This document shows positions 16,570-24,025 of a stretch of DNA of 37,921 bases, piece by piece. The stretch is taken from assembly GCA_022841245.1 (NCBI GenBank), contig JALHRW010000027.1, forward strand, positions 1 to 37,921. Direction: 5' to 3'. Numbering within the stretch: position 1 is the first letter of the stretch; each line of letters opens with the position of its first letter. The position numbers were made by a program, and so were the translations under genes. The notes under the pieces were generated by a model, which saw nothing but the letters and a program-made list of their open reading frames with translations, was not told the origin of the DNA and did not search any database. This stretch comes from Planctomycetota bacterium. GTDB taxonomy: Bacteria; Planctomycetota; UBA11346.

Positions 16570-16632
16570 CGGCTCGAACGTGCCGCTACGGGCATGACGG
16601 ATTCTACTGGTATCGATTGTCAAAGGAGGCGG

Positions 16633-17526
16633 TCACTTCGCCTCAATCTCGTCCCCGCACTGTTCCAGCAACTGCTTGAAGGACTTCAGCATGTCGGGGT
16701 GATGCTGCGCCAAGGCCTCGCGCAGGGGCTTGGTCGTCACGACCTGTCGGACGTAGGTAGCCAGCCGGATCAGGTCGTTGGCGTACTGGCGGTAGAGCCC
16801 CTGGTAGAAATCGTGTCGCCGCTCGGCCTCAATCAGGCGGTCGACTAGCTTCTTACGCACCTCCGCGCCCTTGTTCCATGGATTGCGCCGCGTCGGCCCC
16901 TGAAGCCGCTGTTGGGGTGGCGTCCGCAGTACCTGGGCACGGATGAACGCCGAGGACGAGTCGCCGGCCTTGTCCGACACGTCGAGGATCTCCTGCTGCC
17001 GTTCGTGGGTAACATGCATCAGATGGTAGCACGCCACCTTGGATAGCCGCCCCTCTTGCTCACGCTCCAGCACCGCCGGGCACAGGGCCGCCTTCTGATT
17101 GGGTGAGAATCCGCGCTTGACCTCGCGCAGGTCGAGGGCGGCCTTCAACGCCTCCTCCCCGACATGCGGCAGGGCCGCCTCCAGCATCTTCCAGCGCTGG
17201 GAGCGGCCCAGGAAGTTCACTTGCCGGTTGGGTGTGTAGATGTCCAGCGTCCTGATCACGAGGCACGGCGCCGTCGTATGGCCGATCAGCAGCAGCACCT
17301 GGTAGCGCAGGTAGCCGTCCAGGATGTAGTGCTGCCCGTCTCCGTGCCGATAGACCAGCAGCGGCTCGATCAGGCCAACTGATCGGATGTTGGCCTCCAG
17401 GCGGGCCATCATCGCCTTCTTGACCGCGCGCTTCTGCAGCGGCATCAGCGCCGTCAGCGGCAGGTCGATGGTGACGATGTCCTCGGATGCCCCATCCGCG
17501 GGAGTGCTGTCGGCGTCAGGAACCAT
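16633..17526 (-). CDS. ParB/RepB-like partition protein (second of pair)
   Basis: 297 residues from the ATG at 17524-17526, which lies 11 bases inside the end of the upstream gene; open codons further upstream are out of frame with that gene and look non-native. An N-terminal ParB-type region contains IVTIDLPLTALMPLQKRAVK, VGLIEPLLVYRHGDGQHYIL and DGYLRYQVL, in the place of the usual GERR box. An alpha-helical DNA-binding middle follows, and a C-terminal region (RRHDFYQGLYRQYANDLIRL onward) resembles RepB C-terminal domains. It is last in the recombinase-ParB-ParB operon. A role in element maintenance or regulation is inferred. Confidence 0.65.
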   Translation of the reverse strand: MVPDADSTPADGASEDIVTIDLPLTALMPLQKRAVKKAMMARLEANIRSVGLIEPLLVYRHGDGQHYILDGYLRYQVLLLIGHTTAPCLVIRTLDIYTPNRQVNFLGRSQRWKMLEAALPHVGEEALKAALDLREVKRGFSPNQKAALCPAVLEREQEGRLSKVACYHLMHVTHERQQEILDVSDKAGDSSSAFIRAQVLRTPPQQRLQGPTRRNPWNKGAEVRKKLVDRLIEAERRHDFYQGLYRQYANDLIRLATYVRQVVTTKPLREALAQHHPDMLKSFKQLLEQCGDEIEAK

Positions 17527-18424
17527 AGTTGCCTTGCAAGGTCGGCATCTCGCCCAACCGGTGTTTCTGGAGCAGCGACCGGATGGTGTCGTCGGCATGC
17601 AGGCGCTGCAGGGCGCTCATCAGCCGGAAAAGCCGGGTCTCGCGCCCTTCGACCTCCTTCACCCAGCGCTCCTTCTCCCGGGTCAGGTTGGCGATGTCCC
17701 GCCGCAGGGTGTCGGCCGTGACCGCCTCGCGCTGGGAGCGCTTGCCACCGGCGTCGCCCTGCCGCATGCGGTCCATGAGCAGGTTGCGGACCACGTCGAC
17801 ATGCTTGGCGGTGATCAGCTTCTGGTCGAAGGCGTCGATGAGGATGTGCTGGATGGCCGCATCCGGCGAGGTGGCCACCTTCATGGCGAACTCGAGCGGG
17901 AAAAGCCCCTGTTCCAGGCCCTTGATCAGGCGCTCCTCGCCGCGCTCGACCAGGGTCAGGTAGCTGCGCACGTACTGCGTCGAATGGCCGGTGATGCGCG
18001 AGAGGTCGGTGAGGCTCGAACCCTGCCGGTGCATCTCCTGGAGCGCGTAGGCGTACTCCACTGCCTGCGGCGGGCACTTGGTCATGTTCTCGCCCAGCGA
18101 CATGATGTGCGCCGTGGCCAGCGGGACGGTGACGATCTCGGCCTTGATGAGTTCCTTCTTCAATTCCTGGTGGGCGAGGAGGCGCCCCTCGCCGCAGATC
18201 AGGTGGTAGCGGCCGGTCGTGGCGTGCTCGATGGCGTTGACGAGGATTGGCTTGTAGAGGCCGTTGTCGGCGATTGAGCGCACGTTCGATTTGAACTGGC
18301 GCTTCCCCCGTCCGCGGGAACTCACCACGTCCACGCTATCGACCCGGATCATCGCAAACGTCCGAGTGGAGCACGGCTTGATGTCGGCGGGAGCCGACGC
18401 CGGTTCGGAGTCGGATGGCGTCAT
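17516..18424 (-). CDS. ParB-like DNA-binding protein (first of pair)
   Basis: 302 residues. ATG at 18422-18424 overlaps the recombinase stop (ATGA). A disordered leader (PSDSEPASAPADIKP) precedes a ParB N-terminal domain: IRVDSVDVVSSRGRGKRQF, NGLYKPILVN and the diagnostic GRYHLICGEGRLLAHQEL box, where GEGRLLA stands for GERRxxA. A helix-turn-helix region follows (DLSRITGHSTQYVRSYLTLV), then a long charged helical C-terminus. It could bind the ends or centromere-like sites of the mobile element. No ParA partner is visible in the window, so classical partition is unlikely unless ParA is supplied elsewhere. Confidence 0.7.
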   Translation of the reverse strand: MTPSDSEPASAPADIKPCSTRTFAMIRVDSVDVVSSRGRGKRQFKSNVRSIADNGLYKPILVNAIEHATTGRYHLICGEGRLLAHQELKKELIKAEIVTVPLATAHIMSLGENMTKCPPQAVEYAYALQEMHRQGSSLTDLSRITGHSTQYVRSYLTLVERGEERLIKGLEQGLFPLEFAMKVATSPDAAIQHILIDAFDQKLITAKHVDVVRNLLMDRMRQGDAGGKRSQREAVTADTLRRDIANLTREKERWVKEVEGRETRLFRLMSALQRLHADDTIRSLLQKHRLGEMPTLQGNYGS

Positions 18425-19989
18425 GGGGAGAGGTCCTTCAGGAAGTCGAGGCCGCGGTAGCCGTGCAGGGTCAGCAGGCCCAGGTTGCTCCCGCTCAGGC
18501 GCAGCCATCCGCTGGGCATCATCAGGCGCGGCATGGCCAGATAGCCCAGCACCTCGCCGCCCTGGGTGTCGGACAGGGGCACGCCGATGGTGATGTCGAC
18601 CACGGGGCGCTGGTCGGTCTTGAACAGCCAGCTCGGGGCGTCGTCCTGCCGGATCGGCAGCGACGGCTGGATGCAGACGGAGATGTGGCGGTTGATGATG
18701 AGCAGATCCTGGTGCGCCTCGACCACTGCGTGCTGGGCCGTGATCAGGTCGCGGACCTCCCGGCGGGCGCGATCGTGGACATCCGCGTACAACTGGTGGA
18801 GGGTGCCCACGGCGCCGCCGAGTCGGTTGTGGACCGCAGAGAGCCCGCGCAGGTCGCTGTCGGCACGGATCAGCTGGTCGGTGAGAACGCCGTGCCTGGC
18901 GTAGATGGCGCGCAGGCGTTCCACCATCTCCGGGGTGCCGATGCGGCATTTGCGCTCCGCGAATCGGGCCTGCACCCGCTCGAAGATCTCCAGAGGGATG
19001 ATCGCTTCGTAGGCGTTGTCGGTCACCACCCACTCGGCCGGCGGATTCCGCAGTCGTGGTCCCTTCAACTTGCTGGAGGTCCGGTTGTAGACCACGGAGC
19101 CGGCGTAAGTGCGGTTCTTCAGCACCCGGCGCACGGAGGATGCGCTCCACATGCCGCCGCCAGGCGAGGCCAAGTTCCGCTGGTTGAGCCGCCCCGCGAT
19201 CTGGCGCTCGTCCAGACCGTCCTCGACGAACCAGTGGAACACCTCCTGGATGACCTGGACATGGTGCGGTTCGCCCGGCGTCAGCTTCACGCGGAAGTTG
19301 CTGATGGCCTTGTGCTCGCCCGGACCCAGCACCTGCTGCGGTTCGTCCTCCTCGTCCACCATCAGTCGCTGCAAGGCGAATGGCGCCGGACCGCCGCTGG
19401 AATAGCCCTGCTCCGCCACCTTTTTGCAGCCCTTGAACACCTTGTCGGACAACTCGCGGCTGTACTGCGCCGAACGCCAGCGTTCGAACCCGACCATGAG
19501 CGGATACACCGGGCTGCCGTCGTTCTCGATGCCGAGGTTGACGTAGACAACCTCCTTGCCGTGCTGCTTGCAGGCGGCGCTGTAGCTGGCCGACAGGTCG
19601 AGGTCCTGGAACCGGCCCCAGCGGCTGACGTCGAGGACCAAGACCTGTTCAAAGTCATGACTGCTGCGCACCTGCTCCATCATTTCGGTGAAGGCCGGTC
19701 GCCCATCTGCGGTCAGCCCGGACTTCCCGTGGTCGGCGAATTCGCGGACGATGGCGACGCCGTTCGCCGCGGCCCATTTACGGATCTGATCCTGCTGGAT
19801 CTCGACCGAGTTCTTCTGCTTATCCTGCGCGGAGTGCCTGTAGTAGGCGACGGCCCTGATCCTGCCCGCGTCGGGATCCGGGACGGTGTCCCACCAGTTG
19901 GCCGGTGGCAGTCCAGCCGACTGCCGTTCGTCTGCCGACGCCGCGGGCGACGGGGCCGCATTCGCTGGTTGATCAGGAGGCGGGGGCAT
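18421..19989 (-). CDS. Large serine recombinase
   Basis: 522 residues. After a Pro/Ala-rich leader of about 40 residues comes a resolvase domain: RAVAYYRHSAQDKQKNSVEI with the nucleophile Ser53, then VREFADHGKSG and VLVLDVSRWGRF. A Recombinase domain follows (GGPAPFALQRLMVDEE, VIQEVFHWFVEDGLDERQIA, then SSVRRVLKNRTYAGSVVYNR). The C-terminal part is helical without an obvious Cys4 ribbon. Such enzymes integrate and excise mobile elements at att sites. The first gene of a three-gene operon with two ParB-like proteins, it reads away from a LysR gene across a palindromic operator region. Confidence 0.85.
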   Translation of the reverse strand: MPPPPDQPANAAPSPAASADERQSAGLPPANWWDTVPDPDAGRIRAVAYYRHSAQDKQKNSVEIQQDQIRKWAAANGVAIVREFADHGKSGLTADGRPAFTEMMEQVRSSHDFEQVLVLDVSRWGRFQDLDLSASYSAACKQHGKEVVYVNLGIENDGSPVYPLMVGFERWRSAQYSRELSDKVFKGCKKVAEQGYSSGGPAPFALQRLMVDEEDEPQQVLGPGEHKAISNFRVKLTPGEPHHVQVIQEVFHWFVEDGLDERQIAGRLNQRNLASPGGGMWSASSVRRVLKNRTYAGSVVYNRTSSKLKGPRLRNPPAEWVVTDNAYEAIIPLEIFERVQARFAERKCRIGTPEMVERLRAIYARHGVLTDQLIRADSDLRGLSAVHNRLGGAVGTLHQLYADVHDRARREVRDLITAQHAVVEAHQDLLIINRHISVCIQPSLPIRQDDAPSWLFKTDQRPVVDITIGVPLSDTQGGEVLGYLAMPRLMMPSGWLRLSGSNLGLLTLHGYRGLDFLKDLSP

Positions 19990-20044
19990 GACGGACTCCG
20001 GCGACGCACGGGGAAGCCACCACCATACCGGCCTGACCGGAACC

Positions 20045-20088
20045 GCCGTTCAAATTCCGTGAACAGCTGTTCAAGGATTTTGAACGGC
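20045..20088. promoter_or_regulatory. 44-bp palindrome with two LysR-type boxes in divergent promoter region
   Basis: The left arm 20045-20058 and right arm 20075-20088 pair with one mismatch. The centre TGAACAGCTGTTCA (20060-20073) is a perfect palindrome. The block contains TTCA-N7-TGAA at 20049-20063 and again at 20070-20084, centre to centre 21 bp, about two helical turns. This matches the tandem recognition/activation site layout of LysR-type regulators. It lies between the divergent recombinase and LysR genes, so autoregulation plus control of the recombinase operon is the natural reading. Candidate TTGAAC -35 elements fall inside both arms, but the best -10 matches sit 20 bp away, longer than usual. 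A recombinase attachment core is an alternative. Confidence 0.6.
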
Positions 20089-20146
20089 GCCGCCCGGCCG
20101 TCCGCTACCGTGCATCGGCAACCGGCAGGCGAACGGGAGGACCTGC

Positions 20147-21064
20147 ATGGATCCCACACTCCTGCGCAGCTTCGTCGCCCTGGCCCGCCTGGGCCATCTC
20201 GGGCGAGCGGCCGGCGAACTGCAACTCACCAAACCGGCGATCAGCTACCACCTGAAGGAACTGGAATCGGCCGTGAAACACCAGCTTTTCGAGCGATCTC
20301 CCACGGGCATGCTGCTGACAGCCGCTGGCAGCCAACTGCTGCCGGCGGCGCAGCAGGCCCTGGATGCCCTGGATGCCGTCGCCCTGACTGCTGCGAACCT
20401 CAGCAACCGGTTGTCAGGACGGGCGATGATCGGCCTCATCGGGGATGCCGTCTGGTTGCGGGCACCTCAGGTCGTGGGGTTTCTGCACCGGCATCACCCG
20501 GACCTGCGCGTCCATCTGCATCAGGAGTTCGGGGAATCCATACCCGGCGCGGTGTTGGAAGGGCGACTGACCGCCGGCTGGGTACTGGGAGCGGTCCAGG
20601 AGGCCGGCCTGGCTGCCAGAACCTTGGGTCGCGTACGCTTGTCCGTAGTCGGGCCACGCGCTTGGGCCCGGCAACTGCAGCATGCGTCGGTGGGCGAACT
20701 CGCCGATTTCCCCTGGGTGGATGCGCCGGCCCACAGCGCCTTCACCCTCCACCGCCAGTCACTGTTCGCGTCATCAGGACGTCTGCCAACCGGACGCTTC
20801 CAGGCGGACTCCGAACGTGACCTCTACGGCATCGCTGCCGAGGGGTTGGCGCTCACCCTGCTCCGTGAGGACCTGGCATTGACCGGACAGGAAGCGGGCG
20901 ATCTGACCATCTGGCCTGGGCAAGTGCCAGACCTGCACCTGCGCTTCGTCATCCCGGCCATCCGCCGGGACGAACCGATCGGCCAAGCCCTGTTCACAGC
21001 CGTCCTACGTGCCTGGGGTCATGACGGAGGCCAACGTTCAGACGCTGGTGGTCGCCAGGGATGA
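20147..21064 (+). CDS. LysR-family transcriptional regulator
   Basis: 305 residues, with GGGAGGA as ribosome site before ATG 20147. The N-terminal winged helix-turn-helix is canonical (LLRSFVALARLGHLGRAAGE, LQLTKPAISYHLKELESAV, LFERSPTGMLLT). The rest is a periplasmic-binding-protein-like effector domain of normal LTTR length (SGRAMIGLIGDAVWL, then LRVHLHQEFGE, ESIPGAVLEGRLTAGWVLGA). The ligand is unknown. As for many LTTRs it is divergent from a likely target, here the recombinase operon, with a double TTCA-N7-TGAA operator between them. Whether it also influences the defence operon downstream is open. Confidence 0.9.
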   Translation: MDPTLLRSFVALARLGHLGRAAGELQLTKPAISYHLKELESAVKHQLFERSPTGMLLTAAGSQLLPAAQQALDALDAVALTAANLSNRLSGRAMIGLIGDAVWLRAPQVVGFLHRHHPDLRVHLHQEFGESIPGAVLEGRLTAGWVLGAVQEAGLAARTLGRVRLSVVGPRAWARQLQHASVGELADFPWVDAPAHSAFTLHRQSLFASSGRLPTGRFQADSERDLYGIAAEGLALTLLREDLALTGQEAGDLTIWPGQVPDLHLRFVIPAIRRDEPIGQALFTAVLRAWGHDGGQRSDAGGRQG

Positions 21065-21194
21065 CGCCTGCTCCCATCTGCATCTCCGATCCCTTGACCG
21101 ACAGAGAATGCGACCCTCCTCATGGCCGTGGTCATCGACCGCTGGTTGCGATTGGCCCGACACCGCCAGCCTGCGACACATTCTGGAGCCCAGC

Positions 21195-22055
21195 ATGTCT
21201 GACGTCCGCCTCATCGAACTTCGCATCCTCCAGATGGCCGCCGCTGGCGCGTTCAATGGATCCAGCAGCTTCTTTACCACGGATGCCATCTGGAACCTCG
21301 TGAAACCACACGATCCGGCCGAGATCATGGCCACCATGCTGGAGGACTTGTACGTCCGCTGCAGTTCGAACCAGGTCATCCAGCACATCGCCCTGCGTTT
21401 ACGCGGGGAATACCACCGCCGCCCGCAGGACAGCAACGAATTCCCGATCTGGGAATGGGAAAACCCGCGTGAAGCGCTGGTCCAACGGCTCCGCGGGCAG
21501 GCCCATCAATTGGTGATCACCTGGCGCGGACTGCATCGCATCGAAGCCTTGCGCAGCGAATTGGCCTCGGAACGGATCCTCGAACGCTTCGGCATCCTGC
21601 TAGATATGCGCTACTATCACCAGGATCTGGTGGCCGAACTGGAGAAGACTGATCGGGCCAGTCTCGCAGTACTGGCCCTCGATCTCGACCGCTTCAAACC
21701 CATCAACGACAACTACGGCCACAAGGCTGGTGACGAAGTGCTCAAGGGCTACCTCACCGCAGTCCGCGATACCATGGGAACCTTCGGGACGGCCTATCGC
21801 GGCGTGGGCGACGAGGTCCAAATCATCCTGCCTGGGTTCGCCAAGGACCGCGCCGTCACGCTGGCCGAGGCCATCCGAGAGGCAGTGAAGCGGCAACGCT
21901 GTACTTACGGTGAGACGGAACTACCGACCGTCACGACCAGCATAGGCGTTGCTGTCACCCCGCCCGACGAACGACTGCCCAGTTTGGAGGACCGCGCCGA
22001 TGAGCGCCAGCGGGCCGCCAAAACTCAAGGGCGGGATCGAGTGGTCGCCGGATAG
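21195..22055 (+). CDS. GGDEF-domain protein with altered signature motif
   Basis: 286 residues from ATG 21195, which has GGAG about 6 bases upstream; the in-frame extension back to 21009 overlaps the LysR end and looks non-coding. The N-terminal ~140 residues are an uncharacterised helical sensor-like region. The C-terminal part is a GGDEF domain. The metal and nucleotide site is intact (ALDLDRFKPINDNYGHKAGD, residues about 161-180), and the SIGVAV strand is present. The signature loop, however, reads VGDEV at 204-208 instead of GGDEF, and no RxxD inhibitory site precedes it. It may make a non-standard nucleotide signal or act as a sensor. It is encoded directly before the restriction operon. 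Confidence 0.75.
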   Translation: MSDVRLIELRILQMAAAGAFNGSSSFFTTDAIWNLVKPHDPAEIMATMLEDLYVRCSSNQVIQHIALRLRGEYHRRPQDSNEFPIWEWENPREALVQRLRGQAHQLVITWRGLHRIEALRSELASERILERFGILLDMRYYHQDLVAELEKTDRASLAVLALDLDRFKPINDNYGHKAGDEVLKGYLTAVRDTMGTFGTAYRGVGDEVQIILPGFAKDRAVTLAEAIREAVKRQRCTYGETELPTVTTSIGVAVTPPDERLPSLEDRADERQRAAKTQGRDRVVAG

Positions 22056-22147
22056 GGGACCTTCCCGCAGCCGGGGTTGCCCCTCGCGCCCGAGCGGACC
22101 CTTGCTAACCTGCCCCACACCTTACCAAGTCCACTCACGTCCACAGA

Positions 22148-22165
22148 GGCCAACCCCCGTTGGTC
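22148..22165. promoter_or_regulatory. Short dyad upstream of the restriction operon
   Basis: GGCCAAC (22148-22154) and GTTGGTC (22159-22165) form a 7-bp dyad with one G-T pair around CCCC, ending 19 bases before the HTH gene start. A second small dyad, CGCCC-GAT-GGGCG, lies at 22406-22418 in the HTH-mod gap just before the mod ribosome site. Either could be an operator for the HTH protein; both are short enough to arise by chance in GC-rich DNA. Confidence 0.25.
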
Positions 22166-22184
22166 ACCTGGAGTAGCTTCGCCG

Positions 22185-22400
22185 ATGACCACCGAGCCCT
22201 GGGTAACACTGCAGGAAGCCGCCAAGCACCTGCAGGTCAGCGAGGAGACCATCCATCGATGGATGGCCCGCAAGGGGTTGCCCGGCACCCGCGCCGGTCG
22301 GGTCTGGCGGTTTAAGCTGTCGGAGGTGGACACCTGGCTGAAGGCCGGTGGCGCGGCGACGGACAAGGACACTGGCGAGGATGCCCCCCATGGCTCATGA
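22185..22400 (+). CDS. Excisionase/MerR-like helix-turn-helix regulator
   Basis: 71 residues from ATG 22185; the in-frame extension further upstream is proline-rich and unlikely to be real. The whole protein is an excisionase-family (HTH_17) winged helix: WVTLQEAAKHLQVSEETIHR, WMARKGLPGTRAGRVWRFKL and SEVDTWLK. Single-domain HTH proteins of this kind often head restriction-modification and other defence operons and act as small regulators; some phage versions direct excision. Here it lies 30 bases before the methyltransferase gene. Regulation of the operon is inferred. Confidence 0.8.
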   Translation: MTTEPWVTLQEAAKHLQVSEETIHRWMARKGLPGTRAGRVWRFKLSEVDTWLKAGGAATDKDTGEDAPHGS

Positions 22401-22430
22401 AATGTCGCCCGATGGGCGGAAGGACGCGGC

Positions 22431-24023
22431 ATGCCGCAACTGACTTGGATCGGCCGCAGCGCCGTCGAGAAACATCATCGTGACGTTCCGGTCCACCTCC
22501 TGAAAGAGGTCGAGACGGTTGGCCCCGATGCAGGCGGCAATCTTTTGATACAGGGAGATAATCTGCTCGCGCTTAAGGCGCTGCTACCGCACTACAAGGA
22601 GAAGGTCACCTGCATCTACATTGATCCACCGTACAATACCGGTGAAGAGGGTTGGAAATACAACGACAACGTGACCAGTCCGGAAATGCGATCATGGTTG
22701 GGCAGTGTGGTCGGGAAGGAATCCGAGGACCTATCGCGCCACGATAAGTGGCTCTGCATGATGTATCCTCGTCTTGTACTATTGCGTGAACTACTCCATC
22801 CCGAGAACGGATCCATCTGGATCTCCATTGACGACAATGAGGTTCACAATCTCCGCGCTCTCATGGACGAGATCTTCGGTCGGGAACGGTTTGTAGCCTG
22901 CAATGTTTGGCAGAAGCGATACTCAAGAGAGAATCGCGAGGCCATCGGTGATGCTCATGAGTACGTCCTGACTTATGCGATGAACACAGAATCCTTCAAG
23001 ACATACAGGAACAAGGTCGGATTCGACGAAAAAAGCGCCAAGGTTTACAAGGATCACAACAAGGATGGCCGACGTTGGCGCGGCATCCCCATGACAGCAC
23101 AGGGTCATCGACCCAATCAAATGTACCCTATCACCACCACATCTGGGAAAGTCATCACCCCGCCTCCAGGTCGGTGCTGGAGTACGATAGAACCAGAGTT
23201 CCTAAAGCTAAAGGAGGCAGGGCGCATCTATTTCGGAAAAAAGGGGAACTCGGCGCCTTCTATCATTCGCTATCTAGAGGAAGTTGAAGGCCTCACTCCC
23301 TGGACATGGTGGCCGCATGGAGACGTCGGACACACTGACGAGGCCAAAAAGGAGATCATGTCCCTTTTGGATGGTGAAGTTCCGTTTGATACTCCGAAGC
23401 CAGTCAGACTCATCGATCGCGTCATCTCCATCGCCAGCAAACCAGGCGACATCGTCCTCGATTCATTCGCAGGCAGTGGCACAACCGGCCATGCGGTTCT
23501 TGCTGCCAACGCACGTGAGAAGGATAAACCAGGAAGGCGATTCATCCTAGTCGAAATCGTCGAGTCCATTTGCCAAGATGTGACCAAGACGCGCCTTCAG
23601 CGAGTCGCAACTGGTCATGTTGCCCGCAACATTCAACCGTTCGGCGGCGGATTTTCCGTCAACGTGCTCGACAAGCCCCTGTTTGACTCCGCCGGCCACA
23701 TCACAGTCGGGGTCAAATTCAAGGACCTCGCCCGCTACGCATACGTTGCCGCCACTGGCCGAGCGCTGGGTGGAAGCGTCCCAAATTCGCCATTGTTAGG
23801 CGTCGAGAACGGGACGGCCGTCTACCTGCTGTTCAATGGCATTCTCGGTGATACCCGCCCGAAAGGCGGCAATGTCCTGACGTGGCCCGTACTCAACAAG
23901 ATGCCGAAGCATGATGGACCCAAGATTGTCTATGGAGAAGCCTCCGCCATTGATGCCGCAGCCCTCAAGACACTCGGCATCCAATTCCGCAAAATCCCTC
24001 ACGAACTCGCCGGGACGGTGTGA
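22431..24023 (+). CDS. mod: Type III-like DNA adenine methyltransferase (Mod)
   Basis: 530 residues, ribosome site GGAAGGA just upstream. It is a beta-class N6-adenine methyltransferase with catalytic motif DPPYNTG at residues 65-71 preceding the SAM-binding motif DSFAGSGTT at 344-352, the circular permutation diagnostic of this class. Type III features include YKEKVTCIYIDPPY and HDKWLCMMYPRLVLLRELL. The variable middle region of about residues 140-300 would set target sequence. It methylates host DNA to protect it from the partner helicase-nuclease, with which it would form a Mod-Res complex. The protein is somewhat shorter than many Type III Mod subunits. Recognition sequence cannot be read from the gene. 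Confidence 0.9.
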   Translation: MPQLTWIGRSAVEKHHRDVPVHLLKEVETVGPDAGGNLLIQGDNLLALKALLPHYKEKVTCIYIDPPYNTGEEGWKYNDNVTSPEMRSWLGSVVGKESEDLSRHDKWLCMMYPRLVLLRELLHPENGSIWISIDDNEVHNLRALMDEIFGRERFVACNVWQKRYSRENREAIGDAHEYVLTYAMNTESFKTYRNKVGFDEKSAKVYKDHNKDGRRWRGIPMTAQGHRPNQMYPITTTSGKVITPPPGRCWSTIEPEFLKLKEAGRIYFGKKGNSAPSIIRYLEEVEGLTPWTWWPHGDVGHTDEAKKEIMSLLDGEVPFDTPKPVRLIDRVISIASKPGDIVLDSFAGSGTTGHAVLAANAREKDKPGRRFILVEIVESICQDVTKTRLQRVATGHVARNIQPFGGGFSVNVLDKPLFDSAGHITVGVKFKDLARYAYVAATGRALGGSVPNSPLLGVENGTAVYLLFNGILGDTRPKGGNVLTWPVLNKMPKHDGPKIVYGEASAIDAAALKTLGIQFRKIPHELAGTV

Positions 24024-24025
24024 CC

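Noticed and set aside
18415-20820. Long plus-strand open frame opposite the recombinase
   Set aside because: Antisense to the serine recombinase and crossing the divergent promoter region into LysR; no recognisable motif.
21009-21194. N-terminal extension of the GGDEF protein
   Set aside because: The in-frame codons overlap the LysR end and translate to a Trp/Ser/Arg-rich sequence without pattern; ATG 21195 has a better ribosome site.
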